Positions 62,065 to 64,000 of a DNA stretch of 64,000 nucleotides are shown one piece after another. Within the stretch, counting starts at the first letter, position 1. Each line of letters begins with the position of its first letter. Source of the stretch: Sphagnum compactum (Eukaryota; Bryophyta; Sphagnopsida; Sphagnales); the NCBI GenBank assembly GCA_965153455.1, contig OZ234499.1, positions 9,544,271 to 9,608,270 of the forward strand, in the 5' to 3' direction. The notes beneath the pieces are model-generated. The model was not told where the DNA came from, did not search any database, and worked only from the letters and a program-made list of their open reading frames with translations. A program made the translations under genes and the position numbers.

Positions 62065-63511
62065 TTGTTAGGATAACATGAACTAGATTGGCTATATTTA
62101 TAATGTCCGTAAATGCAATAGCAAATCAAGGCATAGGGTAGAGGGTAATAGGAATATTGTAATACATGGAAATAACAATTACATCAAAGGCTATATGTAG
62201 AATAATTATTAAAGTGAATATATTTTAGTTCAATGATGATTTGCAAAGGCCAAATTTTGGCTTAAAATTTAAAAATCAAGTGAAACGTGACTAAAATGAT
62301 TTTGCCAAAACAAGATCTCATCGAGGACAAAAGATTCTACAAATTATAATTTAAAAACACACAATGAACGAATTTTGACAAGATTTAGTGATTGGATGCG
62401 AAATTAAAAACCATTAGGCACCAAAATGAAAGGCAATATTCTCCCCCAAAAAAAGTTAAACTTTTGGGGGGAAGGAATATAATCTTCGTTCATTAGACTA
62501 GTGAATTCACTACTTCTTTAGTAATCCCTATTCATTACAACCAGTGAATTCACTCAAAATCTAGTGAAATCACTTGACATATGGGGACACCTTTTGTTGT
62601 AATGCATGGACGGAGAACACAATGATCTCCATTTGAACTTAATTGAGCTATACATGAGATATACACATAAGTCGTAAATGTAAAAAATATTTCATACACA
62701 TATGTAATAACATAATGTCTAAAACCCTCATGATATAGCACACAAAGTAGTTTAAACCATGTGGTACAGACTTGCGCAATTTTAGGGTACATGAATGTTA
62801 CGCTTAGAATGACAAAATGGGAACAACAATGAACAATTCTAAAAGTAATGATCGAAGAACACATATGGAAACACATATAACCACATGATAACCACATATC
62901 TGATGGTAGACTCAACACAAAGATTCCACCACATATGGAATGTAAAATACTAACAACAAATACAAGGTTCACTAAGTGTACAACACACATATGGTGAATT
63001 GAGCTTCAAATACTTGAGATATTCGATATGTATTTGCCACAAATCTATGTGCCATATCTACGCACCATATGTATGTCGCACATATGTGTATGTACCATGT
63101 AAATGAATCTCCCATAAACTTGTACAATAAGTTTTTCAGATCTATATATGCCATCTAGATGTGCCACATGTATGCAGCTACTGTATGTGCCATTAATATT
63201 TAAGCACCATATGTGTCCTCCATAAATAGCTATGTAAGATACATATGCACCATGCATAGTAGATGATAGAAAGCTAAGGACAATATTTGATGCTACTATT
63301 AAATGATTCAATGGATGGAAGGAGGTACACTAGGATGCCATTATAATGCAAAATGGAACCCAATAGGGTACTAAAATGGACAGATCTTGAAATTGCCATT
63401 ATTATTGTAATAGTAAGACACCAAGGACTTGCCAAGAAATTATGCACATTAGCACCAGGGGAAAGTTGTTTTTTCATGTATTACAAGATATTATGGCACC
63501 ACAAAAGCTAA

Positions 63512-64000
63512 CACTAGTAGAAAACCCCCCCTTTTGCAACTGCATTTTCAACTATTGTTCGACTACAAACATAGTTGAAAACAACAAAAACAGTTGCAAA
63601 TTATTTTTTGCAATTGGGAAATGTTTTTCTCAACTGCAAACCAACCGAGTCGATAAGTACAAGTCGAGAACGTCATTACAGTTGAAAGTGTTTGCCACAT
63701 GTCAATACCATATCAATAGCCACTACCGACCATTTTAGTCGTAAAATGTTCTACCAATCTAGTTGAGGGATGTTGTCAACTACTTTCACATGGTGGTGAA
63801 TTTCATCTGTTGACTAGGCATGACGTCAACAGACATTTAGTTGTAATTTTGACTATGCTAGATGTATGCAAGTTGGAATGTTTGTCCAATAGTGAGGTGA
63901 TGTGTGGCACACTTGTAACCCTAAACCAATAGTCCACCCAAAGTAAAGGATTAGTTGGAAAGTCGACTATGTTGCAACTAGGATGAGAAAATCATTTGGC
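63512..64000. mobile_element. Second CACTA element, left end only
   Basis: The sequence switches abruptly from palindrome arm to CACTAGTAGAAAACCCCCC, a CACTA-type terminus. It is followed by many subterminal words in both orientations (caactgc, gttgaaa, cagttgc, agttgcaa). The preceding three bases are taa, and the left arm reads ctaagatg uninterrupted, compatible with insertion there. The other end and duplication lie outside the window. Confidence 0.65.

Larger units (their letters stand above)
33137..63511 (-). repeat. Large palindrome, right arm (interrupted)
   Basis: This is the inverted partner of 10336-18361. It is split by a 6.3-kb insertion (35825-42165) and by the copia element (43162-59372). 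Its far end is cut by the CACTA element starting at 63512, so similarity probably resumes beyond the window. Confidence 0.82.

Noticed and set aside
1-64000. CRISPR array or prokaryotic operon
   Set aside because: No regularly spaced identical short repeats; introns, LTR elements and plant gene families exclude a prokaryotic source.

Overview
The window looks like intergenic, transposon-filled DNA from a land plant. It is AT-rich and almost devoid of intact genes. Recognisable coding pieces have plant GT-AG introns and belong to plant families: germin-like protein, hypersensitive-induced response (HIR) protein, HSP90, an SH3P-type SH3 protein, oligopeptidase B and a possible TOC159-type receptor. 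The germin-like proteins lack the N-terminal cysteine pair of classical seed-plant germins, which hints at a seedless plant or a large-genome lineage. I cannot name the species.

Layout. Positions 1-420 are a small GC-rich patch. Positions 945-6580 (copy A) recur almost unchanged but inverted at 22441-28830 (copy B), and 5240-7610 recurs in direct orientation at 30760-33110 (copy C). Copies A and B each carry an apparently intact four-exon germin-like gene (3760-1332 on minus; 26243-28445 on plus), the best candidates for functional host genes. An array of about 125-bp tandem repeats lies at 8600-9330. A second, larger interrupted palindrome has arms at 10336-18361 and 33137-63511. The arms carry decayed mobile-element genes: a transposase-like gene, a Ty3/gypsy fragment and a protein with a VWDGNH motif. 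The 14.8-kb spacer holds a decayed intron-containing gene resembling a DNA N6-adenine/N4-cytosine methyltransferase.

The right arm is much longer than the left because of nested insertions. A 6.3-kb segment (35825-42165) contains a 588-bp Helitron. A Ty1/copia retrotransposon (43162-59372, minus strand) is flanked by a 5-bp target duplication and has lost almost all of its 3' LTR. A 10.5-kb CACTA transposon (46394-56901, 3-bp duplication ATA) sits inside the copia element between gag and protease. Inside the CACTA lie a GC-rich solo-LTR candidate (47027-47845) and captured host gene fragments that keep their introns. Minus-strand fragments (HIR, HSP90, TOC159-like) occupy the left half and plus-strand fragments (oligopeptidase B, SH3P) the right half, a divergent arrangement. 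A second CACTA element starts at 63512 and runs off the window.

The most interesting features are the multi-gene Pack-CACTA with its divergent, partly chimeric exon sets, the methyltransferase/VWDGNH pseudogene family, and the large palindromes with near-identical inner arms. No rRNA, tRNA or CRISPR array was recognised. All similarity statements come from reading translations by eye, not from database searches.
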